64,000 nucleotides of DNA from Linanthus parryae (GCA_023055425.1 JALGPY010000006.1:88819935-88883934); one strand, 5' to 3'. Shown: positions 34,339 through 47,457, counted from the first letter of the stretch. Notes: a model not told the origin generated them from the letters alone. Translations and numbers: made by a program.

Positions 34339-34637
34339 TGTTAGGATCGTCTTGGAGCGATTCAACAACGCAACAAAAAGCAATACGAAAAATAATAGCA
34401 TGAACACGAACACAGCGTTTTACGTGGTTCACCAAATTGACTACATCCACGGTCCACACCCACTTCACTATGATCAATTAATGAAGAGTACAATCAGATC
34501 TCTCAGCCTCTCTCTCTGTGTGATGTGATACCCTAACCCTAGAGATATGTTAAATATATAGAGATAGCTAATACATTAAAATGCTTATAAGCCCCTCAAG
34601 TTTAGACAAGATTACAAAACAGTATTCACACTTAACA
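34339..34637 (-). repeat. 3' LTR of copia C (299 bp)
   Basis: In minus-strand terms TGTTAAGTGTG...CGATCCTAACA, preceded by a polypurine tract at 34638-34650. Its twin in copy 2 is 53176-53474. Confidence 0.85.
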
Positions 34638-34688
34638 ATCTCCCACTTGAAGACTGATTAACTGTGAGTGTACTTCTCCCACTTCAGT

Positions 34689-37600
34689 TCAACATCCTCC
34701 ATGAGTGTGGACTTGGCCTCTCATAATGTAACTAGGCCAAGCTGAGAAGGTTCTCAGCTTCTCCAAGGTGACAACCTTGGTGAACATATCCGCATGATTC
34801 TGGCTTGTGTGGATCTTCTCCAGTTTTATCACGTCTTTCTCCAACAATGAACGAATGAAGTGATACCTGATGTCAATGTGTCTCGTTCTTGCATGAAAGG
34901 TGGAATTCTTCGCCAGATGAATTTCACTGTGATTGTCACTATACAACTTGCAACTCTTCTGCTTCTTCCCATGTTCCCTCAAAAAACTCTGTAGCCAAAA
35001 CATTTCTTTGCACGCTCCCGTAGCTGCTACATATTCGGCTTCAGTAGTAGATAGGGAAACAATTTTCTGCATCCTCGAAAACCAACTGATTGCTCCACTG
35101 CCAAGTGTAAACACATAGCCTGTAGTGCTATTTCTTCATTCCACATCACCATCCATATATGAATCAACATACCCTTTCAAACTGATCTCTATCACTCCAT
35201 AGCACAACACTACATCTTGTGTACCTCTTGGATACCTGAGAATCCACTTCACAGCTCTCCAATGCTCCTTACCGTGATTTCTCATGAATCTGCTAACAAT
35301 ACCCACTGCTTGGGAAATATCTGGACGTGTGCATACCATAGCATACATCAAGTGTCCCACAGAAGATGCATAAGGAACTTTAGCCATGTAGTCCTTCTCC
35401 TCATCTGTAGTTAGACTCTAGTCTGTCGAAAGTTTGAAGTGACTCGCCAACAATGTACTCACTAGTTTAGCATCATGCATGTAAAACTTCTTCAAGACTT
35501 TTCGAACATAATCAGCTTGTGACAAAACTAGCTTCTTGCCAATTCTATCCCTGTTAATTCTCATGCCAAGGATTTTCTTCGCAGGTCCCAAATCCTTCAT
35601 TGAGAACTCCTCAGATAAGCTCTCTTTCAGCTTATGAATTTCCCTCATGCTTGATCCTGCAACAAGCATATCATACACATATAACAAGAGAATAAGTAAT
35701 AATTCTTGAACCTCTTGAAGTAGCAACAGTGATACCCGTGAAACTTCGCGTAACCTTTCCTAGACATGAAGTTATCAAACTTCTTGTACCGCTGCCTTGG
35801 TGCCTGCTTCAGGCCATACAAACTCTTCCTTAGTTTGCACACTATATTATCTTTACCTGCTGCTTTGTACCCTTGTGGTTGTACCATATAGATGTCTTAT
35901 TCTAAATCCCCATGTAGAAAGTCTTCCTTGACATCTAGCTGCTCAATGTGAAAATCTTCTAATGCCACAATGCTAAGTACTGTGCGGATGGTGGAAATCT
36001 TCACAACTGGAGAGAAGATTTCAGTGAAGTCTACGCATGCTTTCTGCTGAAATCCTTACACCATCAGTCTAGCCTTGTACCTCTTTGATCCATAATGCTC
36101 ATCCTTAAGTATGTAAACCCACTTGTTATGAAAAGCCTTCTTCCCTAGGGGCAACTCCACAAGATACCATGTCTTCTTAGAGTAGAGAGACTGCATATCA
36201 TCATTCGTTGCATGCTCCCGCTTAACTCTGGCTTCACTCTGAACTGCTTCCTCAAAGCTCTCGAGTTCACCACTATCTGTGAGCAAAATATATGAAAAGG
36301 ATGATAAATAACGAGATGGAGTCTGACCTTTAGTCGATCTTTCAGAAACTCTTCATGTTGGAGCAACCACTTCAACTTCTGAACTTTGTACTGGAGCAGG
36401 GGCTTCAACTTGTCGCTGGACATCTCCAATCTCAAGCTCTACGGTTTCCCTCTATTCTGAAACATGTCACTGTTTCCAATCCTTGTACATAACTGACTCG
36501 TTAAATACTAGATCCATACTACAGACAACTCTGTGCTTTTCGAAATCCCAAAATCGATAGCCAAAACTGTTAATGCCATATCCGATAAACGCACACTTCT
36601 TTGATTTAGGATCTAACTTTGACCTCTGTTCTGCATCAACATGAACATAAGCAGTACATCCAAATTTTCTCAAATGCGACAAACATACCCATTTTCCTGT
36701 CCAAGCTTCCTCAGGCAATCCAAAATCTAGTGTTGTCGATGGACCTTTATTTATAAAGTATGCGGCTTTGTTCACTGCCTCAACCCAAAATGACTTAGGC
36801 AATCAAGCGTATACCCTCATGCACCTTGCACGCTCTGTGAGTGTTCTATTCATGCGCTCTGCAACTCCATTCTGTCTAGGCTTATTTGGAATCGTCTTCT
36901 GTCTCTTGATGCCGTTCTCAGCACAAAACTCCTCAAACTCATTGCTGCGATAGTCGCCACCATTGTCAGATGGCTAACACTTAAGTTTCTGACCTGTTTC
37001 ATTCTCAACAGTAGCATTCCACTTCTTAAACACATCAAACACATCTGATTTGTTCTTTAAGAAGTAAAATCATAGTTTTCTAGTGGCATCATCAATGAAA
37101 GTAACAAAGTAGGACGCACCTCAATTAGAAGCTACCTTTGCTGGACCCCATACATCTGTATGCACTAACTCCAACATGTTGAGCTTTCTACTGCGGCTAA
37201 CTTTGGTGAAGCTAACTCTCTTCTGCTTCCCGTAGACACAATCCTCAGAAAAATCCAAATCAAGTTACTTTATACCCTTGAGCTTGCCTGTTTTGAGCAT
37301 TATCCAAATCAAGTTACTCATGTGTCCTTGCATGTGGTGCCAGGTATTTTCACCAATATCAGAAGACGCAACAGCTATGGTACTGTCCATTCCTGAAGTC
37401 ACATACAAGGTACCCTCCTTCTTACCATGAGCGATCACCATATATCCTCTTGTTACTTTCCAGGAATCAACTCCAAAAGCAGTTTTGCAACCTGATGCTG
37501 CAAGCTGGCCTGCTAAGATGAAATTCATCTTCAAATTTGGGACAAGTCTGACATTAATCAACTGAAAAGTTGTTCCATTATCAAAGTTCACCTGAATTTC

Positions 37601-38362
37601 TCCCTTACCAACAATATTACATTCCTCATCTTCTCCGAGATACACATTCCCGAAGTTACCCTGCACGTAATTATGAAGAACATCCTTTCTACCTGTTGCA
37701 TTGAACGAAGCACCAGAATCGACCACCCACACATCCTCCTTTGAGGATACATATAATATTAATGCTTCCTTATCACTTTTTAAAATATTAATAAAATCGT
37801 TACCTTTGTAGTTTTCTGGCTTCTTCTTGCTCGGATTCTTGCAAGCTTTTGCAAAATGTCCGCTTTCACCGCAATTGTAGCACTCGATGTCCTTAATGTC
37901 CTTTTTCTTCCACCTTGACTTTGACTTAGATCGACCTCGAACCTTGTTTTCGTCCTTCCTGTCTGCTGGTCTCCCTCACTGCTCGACATACAGCGCACCA
38001 TCAGAGGATTTTCTAGATCCACTGCTCTTCCTGCACATCTCTTCATCGAATACCGTGCTCACCACATTATCGTACCCTAGCTTGTCTTTTCCAGCAGAAT
38101 TGCTCACAGTAGTCACTACGCCACCCCAACTCTTGGGTAACCCAGAGAGAACCAACAGTGCCTTAATCTCATCATCAAAGCATGTAATCCCAACGGATTC
38201 CAACTGGCCTATGACGATGTTCAACTCGTTCAGGTACTGGGAAACATTACCACTCTCGGCCATCCTCATGTCAACGAGCTTCTGCATGAGAAACACCTTG
38301 TTCGCTGCTGAAGGTTTGTCATACATCTGTGAGAGAGCATTCATCAAAACCTTTGTTCGCTA
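34689..38362 (-). pseudogene. Copia C gag-pol, multiply frameshifted
   Basis: Gag 38347-37976 (SQMYDKPSAANKVFLMQKLVDMRM, VSQYLNELN). Zinc knuckle CYNCGESGHFAKAC (about 37880-37840). Protease WVVDSGAS (37732 onward). Integrase to SFWVEAVNKAAYFIN (about 36800). Linker, RT from about 36286 (SLYSKKTWYLVELP, KLRKSLYGLKQAPRQ, LLYVYDMLVAG) to 35418, and RNase H 35387-34689 (ARPDISQAVG-type, [36 protein letters not shown]). The RT catalytic box reads YVYD rather than YVDD. At least six frame breaks are visible. Confidence 0.82.
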
Positions 38363-41300
38363 ATAGATGATTCTCCGTCTCCTCAGCCCTAGAACACCAA
38401 GTGCAAACAGTTGGGACATCAACACCTATTTTGGCGAGATTAGAAGCTGTGGGAAGAAAACTATGTATATCACGCCAAACTGTGAATAAAGCCCAACTAG
38501 GTGAATTTGTTTTCCAAAGCTCCTTGAGATCTATGTTGTTCGGACTAGAACAATCCCCATCAACCCCTGCCCTCATGCTTGCTGCCACCTGATAGCCCGA
38601 TCGGACCGAATAGCATCCGTTTTGTTCATAGAACCACGACCAAGAGTCAATCTGCGGAGTGGTAGGAAATAATATGTTTTACCACCTGGACATCAACATG
38701 GTTGAACGTTTCTTCAAGCCGCTGCATACACCACTGATTGGTATTTCTATCAATAAGATAACACACCCGAAATTTTGAATTAGAGTGATTGGAAGAGCAC
38801 ACCTTGAAACTATGCGGTCTTGGAATCCACCTCCCACTAAACACGCTGATAGATGTACAATCCCCACATTCTGGATAAGACCTCGTTCCAACTCTTCACG
38901 GCCTGCCAAAATAGCACGCCACACTTGTGAAGGGTTATGCCCAAGCTGAGAATCCAAAATCTCCCCATTTTAGAAATACTTTTCCTTCAGATTCTTAGCA
39001 AGTAAAGAATCTGGCTTGGTAATGATCCTCCAACCTTGCTTCGCCAACAACGCGAGATTAAAATCATGGAAATCACGGAAACCAATTCCGCCCAACTCTT
39101 TTGGCTTATTTAACCAGTCTCAAGCAAGCCAGCATATACCCCATCCATCTTTACGGTTCCACCAATAATCACGAACAAGACTCTCAATTCGTTCACAAAG
39201 TGTTAGAAGAAATAGAAAGCAGGAAATAGTATAACTTGGAATGGCATGGATTATTGCTTTATAAGTACCTCTTTCCCTTATATTGGGAGGAACTTCCCCG
39301 TGAACCCATACAACCTCTTACCGACCCTAACCAAAATACCTGAAAAGGGCGCAGTCCTCGATCTTCCAATCTTAGATGGTAACTCCAAATACTTGTCAAA
39401 CATAGAGACCAGTTGAACACCCGCCACACCGCAAAGCATCACTTGATCATGCAATGGAACATTACTTGATAACACAGCAGAGGACTTCTGCAAGTTAATC
39501 TTCTGACCGGAAGCCCTCTCGTATTCCTGCAAAACATCCAGAAGAGACTGAACTTCCGAAGAGTCGGCTATGGTGAAGAAAATGCTATCATCCGCGAATA
39601 AAAGATGGGAAACTGGGGGACCAACTCTTGAAGCACGCATATGAGTAATACGACCATTCCTGCTAGCATCCAAAAGAGAGTGAGATAAGCCTTGAGTACA
39701 AAGAAAAAATAGATAAGGTGATAAAGGGAACCCCTGTCGCAAAACACGATTAGGGACAATATTACCAACCACCTCCCCATTCCGAACAAAGCAGTATCGC
39801 ACTGTAGATACACATCCCATAATCAGCGCAACCAAATTATTATCAAAAACCCATCTTCAACATAATAGAACTGAGGTACTTCCACTCCACTCTATCATAG
39901 GCCTTACTCATATCATCTTTGAAAGCCATCATACGCTTCTTCTCCTTCAAATGTGTGTCCATCGTATGCATCATCTCATACGCAATCACAAAGTTATCAG
40001 TTATAAGTCGACCAGGGAAAAACGCACTTTGATTAGGTGACATAATACTATCCATAATGCCCTTGAAACGATTCGCAATGGCCTTAGTGACAATTTCGTA
40101 AATCACCATACAAAGGCTAATCGGCCTATAGTCAAGCGGACGACGAGGTTGTTTAATTTTTGAAATCAAAACAATAAGTTTATGATTAAACGAGTGTACC
40201 TCATCACCATTATTCAGGATGCCTAAACATGCCTCAATAACCTCCTGTCCCACCGTAGGCCAAAACTTTTGAAAAAATGCTGGTGGAAAACCGTCAATTC
40301 CCGGGCCTTTATGTAGTCACATCATATGAAGAGCATCGTAAACTTCCTTTGCTATAAACGGGGCTGCCATAAAGGCCTTGTGATCTTCCGTGAGTAAAGG
40401 AGGTACCAACCCTGCAACTCTATCAATTTCATAATTTTAGGAATTCCGGCTAGTAAACAACCCCGTAAAATAATGAGATAGCACATGGACCACACCATCG
40501 TCATCATCGATCCAATTGCTGGAAGCATCTTCAAAACCAAGCATAGCATTTCTTACCCGCCGCATCGAAGCCTTCTGATGGAACGTGTATTTCTATCCCC
40601 CAACTTCAACCACGAGACACGCGAACATTGATGCCACATTGCCTCCTCCACTTTCAACAACTCGTTATACTCATCCCGTAGGGAACGGATCTGAGCAAAT
40701 ACCGTGCAAGATGGCCGCCTAGCCGCAAGAAACTGTAACTGAGACCGCATGGCCCGAAGCTTTTTTGGGACGTTACTGAAGATCATATTTTTCCAATTAT
40801 TTAGATTTCGAACAGTCATCGCAAGTCTATAATGGATATTCTCCACACTACCACGCCAAGCACCATGTACCGCATCCTCAATGCCTTCTTTGCCAATCCA
40901 CGCGGACTCAAACATAAACCTGCGATTAGAGTACTGTAGCTTCTCAAAAGCCTTCGAATACACAATTAGCTGGATAGGCGTGTGATAGGACGTGGGTGCA
41001 ACCAGATGATTAACCTGAGCTCCCACAAACGCTTCAATCCACTCCGGTGAGGCCACCACCCGGTCGAGTCTCTCGCAAATCGCATCCCCATCGCATTGGT
41101 TGTTGGACCAAGTATAACTTGGTCCAGCAAATCCAATATCCCTTAACTCATTACGAAAAAGAGCCTCTTGGAAAGGAGCAAGTTGTTGAAAGGATAGATC
41201 ACACCCACCATCTTTTTCTTTGTTACAGAGAATTGCATTAAAATCACCAAACATTCACCATTGTTTAACATCCCAGCGTCGTAATTTATCAATTAGAGAC

Positions 41301-41860
41301 CACATATGGATACGTTGAGATGTTACACAATCATCGTAGAATCCCATGAAATGCCACCAAAAATCAGAAGAATCGATCTTTATTAGGCAGTCAATGTGAA
41401 AAACAGAGGACGATAACACTGACACATACAACGAATCATCCCACAAGAGAGAGAGAGACCACCCTGACGACCCTGACCTTCACAACTAACATGAAAACCT
41501 GAACGAAAATCACACTTGACCCGGGTACAATCCATCTCAGACATAGTTAGCTTAGTCTCCATTAAAAACATGAAATTTGGCTGGTCTCTCGAAACGAGAT
41601 CGCGGACTGCACAGAATGCACAAGGGTTACCCAATCCCGTACTTTCCAACTGATGCCGATCATTACGTCCAAGCACCACCGATATCTCATTGTGTGAACT
41701 GTCAATAATTTCGACCACCTGTTTCACCGCCGTGACCTCCCAACCTCGGTTTCCTTGCTTATTGGTTGAAATTTCAAGGAATTCGACCCCTTTTTCCACC
41801 ACTGTTACCTCCACAATCTGCTCTTCCAACAAACTGTCATTTTTTTCCTTCTTCAACTTC
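38363..41860 (-). pseudogene. LINE ORF2: endonuclease, reverse transcriptase, zinc-binding end
   Basis: Endonuclease: GLGNPCAFCAVRDLVSRDQPNFMFLMETKL (about 41640-41550), GGLSL, then FGDFNAILCNKEKDGG (41254), GPSYTWSNN and ERLDRVVASPEW. RT: PNQSAFFPGRLITDN, MSKAYDRVEW (40253-39843), CQGFPLSPYLF-type (RQGFPLSPYLFFLC) and LLFADDSIFF (39835-39278), where FADD is the catalytic box. Then a zf-RVT region (CTWCSRAEETENHLL) at 38440-38370. Frames break around 41400, 40550-40300, 39840, 39270 and 38960. It normally nicks target DNA and primes reverse transcription there. Confidence 0.83.
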
Positions 41861-42185
41861 TTTGCAGCCCCTTGTCGCTCAATGGAAAAGTTCGTCTCAA
41901 GAAAGTCTTCTGAAGTCTTCCTTTTCTCTGCAACCGAATCCTAATCTTCCTTAAGGGCTACCTTGGCTTTACCCTTCCTGATATGAGCCCGCAGTTCGGC
42001 GAGGTTCCGTCCCTTTGAGACCTGGGCGGGTGTTAGGATGGCCTTGGGAGAGTTGGCCAGTTTCTTCAAATGTCGGGGAGATGGCGAGAGATTCCTAGTT
42101 GCCGAGAAGAACATTGGTTTTGTTGAATCAATCTCTAAAGGTTACAGCATCGTATTCGTAATGACACCATCCGACACGTCTAGTT

Positions 42186-43257
42186 TTAAACCCGACAATT
42201 TGATCCAAGCACATGCCCCGACCCATTATCTGATTGGTCAGGCGGGTTAGGGTTGCCTTCCACCGAATGATGAATGGGATCATTAAAACCAATAAATTCA
42301 TTACCATCAGTTTCGCCTCGATCTTTGGAACAATTCTCTAAAATTATTGTCGCCATAATGCCTTCCAGGTCAACTTCCCCATCAACATCACTAAATGGTG
42401 AATTGAAGCCTCGAGTAACTGCCAGAGTAAACGAAGGTTTCCGTTTCTCCTTACCGCCGGTGATCGGACGATCAGAGCTCCGGTTGAACGCCATGGCCTT
42501 TGCTCGAGTGGAAAGTTTTGACGAAGGAGGAGGTTTGAATCCAGCAGGAAACAAAAACCAATACCCATAGGCGAGATCACCACCACCCCTTGACATGGGC
42601 ACTAATCTGATGTGAAATCAGGCCACATAAGAAGCAAACTGTTGGAATTCGTTCGTAGCAGAACGAGATGGTGCACTTATCCCCTCAGCCATGATCCACC
42701 AAAGCCGACTTACGCATTGGATTTTCAATGAGAATACGGACCTGAACTCTGAGAAGACATTCTCCAAAATCATCTTCCCAGACTTCCCCCTTAGGGAACG
42801 TACCCAAGCCATTTCCGACAAGAGTTTCGACGTCCTTATTGCGAAAATGAGTTGGAAAACCAAAGACTTGAACCCATACGTGGATGTTCGAGAACACATA
42901 ACTCTTCGTTAGGATCAAGGGATCCCACTTCTGAACCGCAAGAACCACATTATCAAACGACCAAGGGCCTCCGCCTACAACCCTTTCCGTGAAGGCAATC
43001 GAGTCAAAACGGAAGAGAAACAAGTTAGGACCCTCCTTCGAAATGGACTCAGAAGAACTCATCATCATGATTCTCTTAGGTAGTTCCGACATATATCGCT
43101 CCTTGATAGGTTGATCGGAAAGGAATTTCCCGACGAGACTAGCGGCAAAAGCATCATCCGCCCTTTGAGGAACCACATCTCCAATAACAATTTTGAGTTC
43201 ATCTTCCACACCAGCACTGGTAGTCGCAATAGGAGAAGCCATTTGAATCTCTAGCAA
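42186..43257 (-). pseudogene. LINE ORF1 (DUF4283 gag-like, RNA-binding)
   Basis: 190-codon frame from 43257 (likely start MASPIATT, Met6): LFLFRFDSIAFTERVVGGGPWSFDN, IHVWVQVFGFP, NKDVETLVGNGLGTF. These are DUF4283 landmarks found in ORF1 of plant L1 elements. It shifts near 42685 into YERIPTVCFLCG..SH (zinc knuckle, about 42660-42610), then a disordered tail (42602-42186). ORF1 proteins coat LINE RNA. Confidence 0.8.
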
Positions 43258-43488
43258 TTTGATGGGAGTTCCACACCGTAGCCAAAGATTCCATAAATAG
43301 ATTTTTACCGATCCTGTAACTTACCTACTATGAACACAATCACAGGGAATCATTGACCAATCATAAAAATCAAGGGAATCTTCCAATAATCAAGGAATTA
43401 AAACCTGTGTCACAGAATGGCAAAAAATCTCGCTAAAACTCTAATCTGATGCTCAGAGAGACTTCCGCCCTTCTACATACCTTATCTG

Positions 43489-43493
<5 letters not shown>

Positions 43494-43569
<76 letters not shown>
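43494..43569. repeat. TA microsatellite (76 bp)
   Basis: Uninterrupted alternating TA at the 5' end of the LINE. Confidence 0.95.
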
Positions 43570-43574
<5 letters not shown>

Positions 43575-43851
43575 GGAATGTGTCGAGAATAAATATGAGA
43601 AAGCCATGTGTAAATTAATCTGCATAAATTTTTGCCATTTGTTGTCTTAAGTGGAAAATGACTTACAACCATCTTATAAAAAAATGCTAATGTATACAAT
43701 TATTTACACATTTCATCACACATTTTTAACATTAATGTCATATCATGCTGACATTAATTGGTTAATAATTGATTATGTGATGGAGTTATACTAATTTTCT
43801 CTCCTACTAAAATACTTCCTAAAAAATTACTAAATACTTTTATTTCACTAA

Positions 43852-44904
43852 GACCATGTTTGGGTAGGGGATAAGCGGGGAGGATAAGATAAGTTATGTC
43901 CTTACCCAGTTTACCAGGTGTTTGGGTACCATATAAGGGAGGGCATAACTTGTCTTCATTTATGATGTGGAGTTTTTTGTGAACAAATTTTATACCACCT
44001 AGTACGAGGTATAAGCTCGAATTAAAAATTTAAGCATAGAGACTCTTAGGAGAATGACAAATATACCCCCACACAATACCATGTTCATATTTTTTTAAAA
44101 TAAATGTATTCCAAGCTAAATTGTAAAATAAAACATGTAATATTGCATATTTCCCTAGCATCATCATCTGATCTTCACTTTAGTCTCTCATCTCTCTATT
44201 GGCATAAGTTTGAAGTTACCAAATTATCTTCCGGATTTTCGTGTTCATTGTGTAAATAAAAAACAAACATGAATACGAATGATGTTGATTTTTTACTAGT
44301 AAATTGCCTGGGGCACATTTTAAAAAATTATATTTTTAAAGAAACCAATTACCTATAAGGACCCAATTAATATATATTTTTAATTTAAAAATGAAAAGCA
44401 AATCATCACACAATTAAATATAATGTTCGCTAAAATTATTGTATATACCTGCCATCAAAATTAAGTGATGAAAATGACATGCTCTAAGAATATCATGTTA
44501 TACTATTTAATATTTATAAAATATGTGATTTGTTTTGACTTGATTTATTTAGAAGAAACTCTAATCAATTTTGATTGAAGAAATTATACATTTCTGCATA
44601 ATAATGTCTCTTCTTTCCTAAATAATAATAATACAGTTTCTTTCCAAAAAAATCATTACACTTTGTAGTTACAATTATACAAAGTGACAGGACTAAGGTT
44701 GTCACAGTCATCTTGGCACATATCTTGCTTCATCTCATATACTACCCAAACATGGTATTTCTTATCCAGCATCTTATCTGGCAGCACCCAAACGCAAACA
44801 GCCAATATATCATATCAGGGCTTATCTGACATCATTCATATCCTTCTTTGTATACCAGCACAAGCCATATCCCTACATATCATATCCTCTACCCAAACGA
44901 CGCA
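43852..44904. mobile_element. Candidate non-autonomous Harbinger-like element
   Basis: Ends are imperfect inverted repeats around GTTTGGGTAGGGGATA (left) and its reverse complement with TATCCTCTACCCAAAC (right), flanked by TAA on both sides (43849-43851, 44905-44907). Further CCAAAC/GTTTGG pairs lie inside each end. No transposase was found. A 3-bp TAA duplication and GTTTGG-type ends fit PIF/Harbinger MITEs. 43570-43851 and 44908-45900 are AT-rich with nothing recognised. Confidence 0.5.
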
Positions 44905-46104
44905 TAAAATAAAATAAAATTGATTATAGAAAGGGTATAATCATCATAGGCAAACAAAGAGTCTGACTTAAGTTGGTCCTCCTCTACAAAGCAACTGTGT
45001 ACGCAACCACTATTGCCATGAAATTTTTCCCAAAAAATATTTCCTAATTTTTTACTAAATAAATAAAAAATGTTAAAAAATATATATACTACACAAAAAA
45101 TCTCTGCAGTTAGTGAAATTCGAATCAAACCTTACCTAAACAGACCTTTATAATATGATTATACTACTCTAAAAACGATCTTCAGTGAAATAGTCAAAAG
45201 AAAAGAAAATTTGTCTACTTAAATTGGTCTCCTCTAGAAAGAAATAATATTCAATTTTATCCTTAAAAAGGTATTAAATATGGTTATTTTATAAATGCAG
45301 AAGAAAATTGATGAAAAACATAATCAAAATTTAAATATTTAAACCAACAAACGCAAGACGTGAAGCATTCATCACCCTCTTCAACTCCGTAAAGATACAT
45401 AAAGAATTGTGGAACAATAAATTTTAGCACACTGGAGAGCCTGATGTGGAATTATTTTATCAATCATACTGGAAGTGATTTTCTTGCTCAAGAGGGTTAT
45501 ATTTTAAAGGTTTTACAATATCTAATTGACCATTTTTTTAAAAATGTGCCATTTACCTCCCCTTTCTTCTTACAATAGTTTCTTGCCAATTGTTATTGAT
45601 GTTTTTAAGTTGGATGTTCTTTTCAGATTATTTTCAGTTGATTATTGAGATTTCAGCTGGTACCAACCATGCTCTTAATCTTCAAACAGAAATTTAGAGT
45701 ATATTTTAAAATAATTTTCCTTACTGATTATCTATTTTGATACATTCTGCTCATAAATACTCATAAGTCAAGCTTAAGCATATCGAGAAAAGAAAAAAAA
45801 AATCTTGAAACTAGATTAAAAAAAAGTAGTATGAATAAGTCTCACCTGAAAGAAACAGATATGTGTATCAATCGAGGTCTTTTTACTGTCAATTCTTGAC
45901 GTACCATATGAAAAACAAACAATCTCTCTAAACCTTGTTTAGCTGTATTAGTGGAAGCTATTTTGTAAATCTAATATTTAAATAATTTAATACAGACAAC
46001 TGCTTTATAAAATTATGAAGCAGCAACATAGGTTTTGTTTAAGTTGCATTTAATAGTGTTCATATAACATTATGCATTGAAAATACAAGGTAAATGATCT
46101 GCCA

Positions 46105-46719
46105 TTATGGCGAGTAGATACTAGCAATTAGGCAAAGAGCATTCTTTTTGTGCATCACGAGACCAGGCATGACATCAGTATCGATATCTTCTTTCTTCAT
46201 ACTCGCAGGTAAATCCCAGTCAAATCTGTAAATGAGGTTTGCCAGTGCTATCTCTATTGTTGAAATGCCCAAATTAAGCCCAGGGCAGCCTCTTCTGCCA
46301 GCACCAAAAGGGATGAGCTCAAAGGCTTTTCCTCTAAAATCAATATCACTGCCCAAGAATCTCTCAGGCAAGAACTCCTCTGCATTGTCCCAAGATTCAG
46401 GGTCTCTTTGGATGGCCCAGGCATTGACATAGACCAAGGTTTGAGGTTCAATCTCAAACCCATCTATGATACATTTTTGTGTTGTTTTTCTTGGAATCAG
46501 AAGTGGACCTGGAGGATACAATCTTAGTGTCTCTTTTATTACGGCCTTCAGATAAGGAAGGTTCGTGACATCATCTTCCTCTAGAAAAACCTTCTCCCCT
46601 AATACTGAATTTCTCACTTCTCCTTGTAATTTGTTCAATGATTGAGGGTGTTTTACCAATGCTGTCATTGCCCATACAATAGCTGCAGCACTTGTATCAG
46701 TTCCACCAACAAAAATATT
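46105..46719 (-). CDS. Cytochrome P450 copy 2, exon 2
   Basis: 204 codons plus stop, same acceptor as copy 1. I-helix GGTDTS replaces AGTDTS, both fitting the (A/G)GxDT consensus. ETLR, PERF and FGAGRRGCPG are intact. About 19 residue differences from copy 1 in this exon, several around the K-helix (PGPLLIPRK versus PAPLLLPRK), a stretch that borders the substrate pocket in P450s, so altered substrate use is possible but unproven. Confidence 0.93.
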   Translation of the reverse strand, partial: NIFVGGTDTSAAAIVWAMTALVKHPQSLNKLQGEVRNSVLGEKVFLEEDDVTNLPYLKAVIKETLRLYPPGPLLIPRKTTQKCIIDGFEIEPQTLVYVNAWAIQRDPESWDNAEEFLPERFLGSDIDFRGKAFELIPFGAGRRGCPGLNLGISTIEIALANLIYRFDWDLPASMKKEDIDTDVMPGLVMHKKNALCLIASIYSP

Positions 46720-47003
46720 CTGCATTTTTCAGACATGAATGGGTCACGAATCATATGCATACTTTTAGGGTATACATAGGTCATTTTTATAAAGTGGGAG
46801 TGCAATTCAGTAAAATACTGAGATTTCTTTTGAAATAAGTAAAATATTGAGTTGACATAAGTGAATAGCATGAACTCAATTTTTTTTATTAAGTCTAGCT
46901 CGGTATCAGTTTGTAAAAAGATTAGATGCCAGCAACAAAGATTTAGGTTTTTGTTTCATAGTGAAGATTAAGACACCAACAAGTTAATGATAGTTAGCAG
47001 ATA

Positions 47004-47457
47004 TATCAGTTATAATTTAAAGGATGATAGTAACAACTTGGCTTAATTACTTAAGGCTTAATTACTTAATGCATACCCCACTTTGCCAAAACTGTCACAT
47101 TGCAACCCCCAGTTCGAGATCTAGCTGATTGCATCTCCCATTTGCAAAAAATACGTCAAATTCAAACCGGGAACGAAATTAAATCTTAAAATTTGAACCC
47201 AGTGAAGGCATTTTCATAAAGTGCACACCGTCTATGATTCAATTGCATCACATTGTTTGAGATAATTCTCTTCGAGTACGTTAATTTTGCGATGAAATTT
47301 CGTTCCTAGTTTCACATTGAGGTACTTTTTGCAAATGGGGGATGCAATCAGCTAGTTCTAGAGCTGAGGGTTGCATTGTGATAGTTTCGGCAAACTGGAG
47401 GTATGCATTAAGTAATTAAGCCAAGCTGTTACTATCATCCTTTAAATCATAACTGAT
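47004..47457. mobile_element. Foldback MITE with captured host arms
   Basis: Near-perfect inverted repeat: CTTGGCTTAATTACTTAA (left, with a duplicated end) and TTAAGTAATTAAGCCAAG (right). The inverted match continues beyond these into ATCAGTTATAATTTAAAGG, intron sequence present once in copy 1 (26628-26650), so part of the host intron has been copied in inverted form. Confidence 0.65.

Larger units (their letters stand above)
25599..34775. repeat. Segmental duplication, copy 1 (P450 block)
   Basis: Colinear with about 45900-53617 in the same orientation. Shared: P450 exons 2 and 1, most intron ends, the intronic hAT MITE, upstream copia fragment, upstream hAT MITE, a unique spacer, and the 3' LTR and tail of copia C. 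Copy-specific: the block 26660-29490 here has no counterpart in copy 2. The left limit is hidden by copia A. 25599-25849 is P450 downstream sequence with no other feature seen. Confidence 0.9.
34339..38362 (-). mobile_element. Copia C, degraded Ty1/copia, 5' truncated at a LINE junction
   Basis: Minus strand. Gag starts abruptly at about 38362, then zinc knuckle, protease, integrase, RT, RNase H, polypurine tract AAGTGGGAGAT and a 299-bp LTR (34339-34637). The gag N-terminus, leader and 5' LTR are absent; the sequence passes straight into LINE coding. The 3' end of this element is also present in P450 copy 2 (53176-53617), so it predates the block duplication. Confidence 0.85.
38363..43493 (-). 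mobile_element. L1-type LINE, 3' truncated
   Basis: Minus strand. ORF1 with DUF4283 and zinc knuckle (43257-42186), ORF2 with AP endonuclease (about 41700-40553), RT (40549-39278) and zinc-binding region (to 38363). It stops inside the zinc-binding region and abuts copia C gag in the same orientation. The 3' end, RNase H domain and poly(A) are missing. Loss of the 3' rather than the 5' end is the opposite of normal LINE truncation. Stops and shifts are present in both ORFs. Confidence 0.85.

Noticed and set aside
33998..34528. 176-codon frame, also open in the duplicate (52823-53317, 164 codons)
   Set aside because: It crosses from unique spacer into the copia C LTR, has no recognisable domain, and the two versions differ as expected for recent duplicates; being open in both copies is weak evidence.
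42274..42570. Plus-strand frames opposite LINE ORF1
   Set aside because: Antisense shadows of the LINE ORF1 tail.
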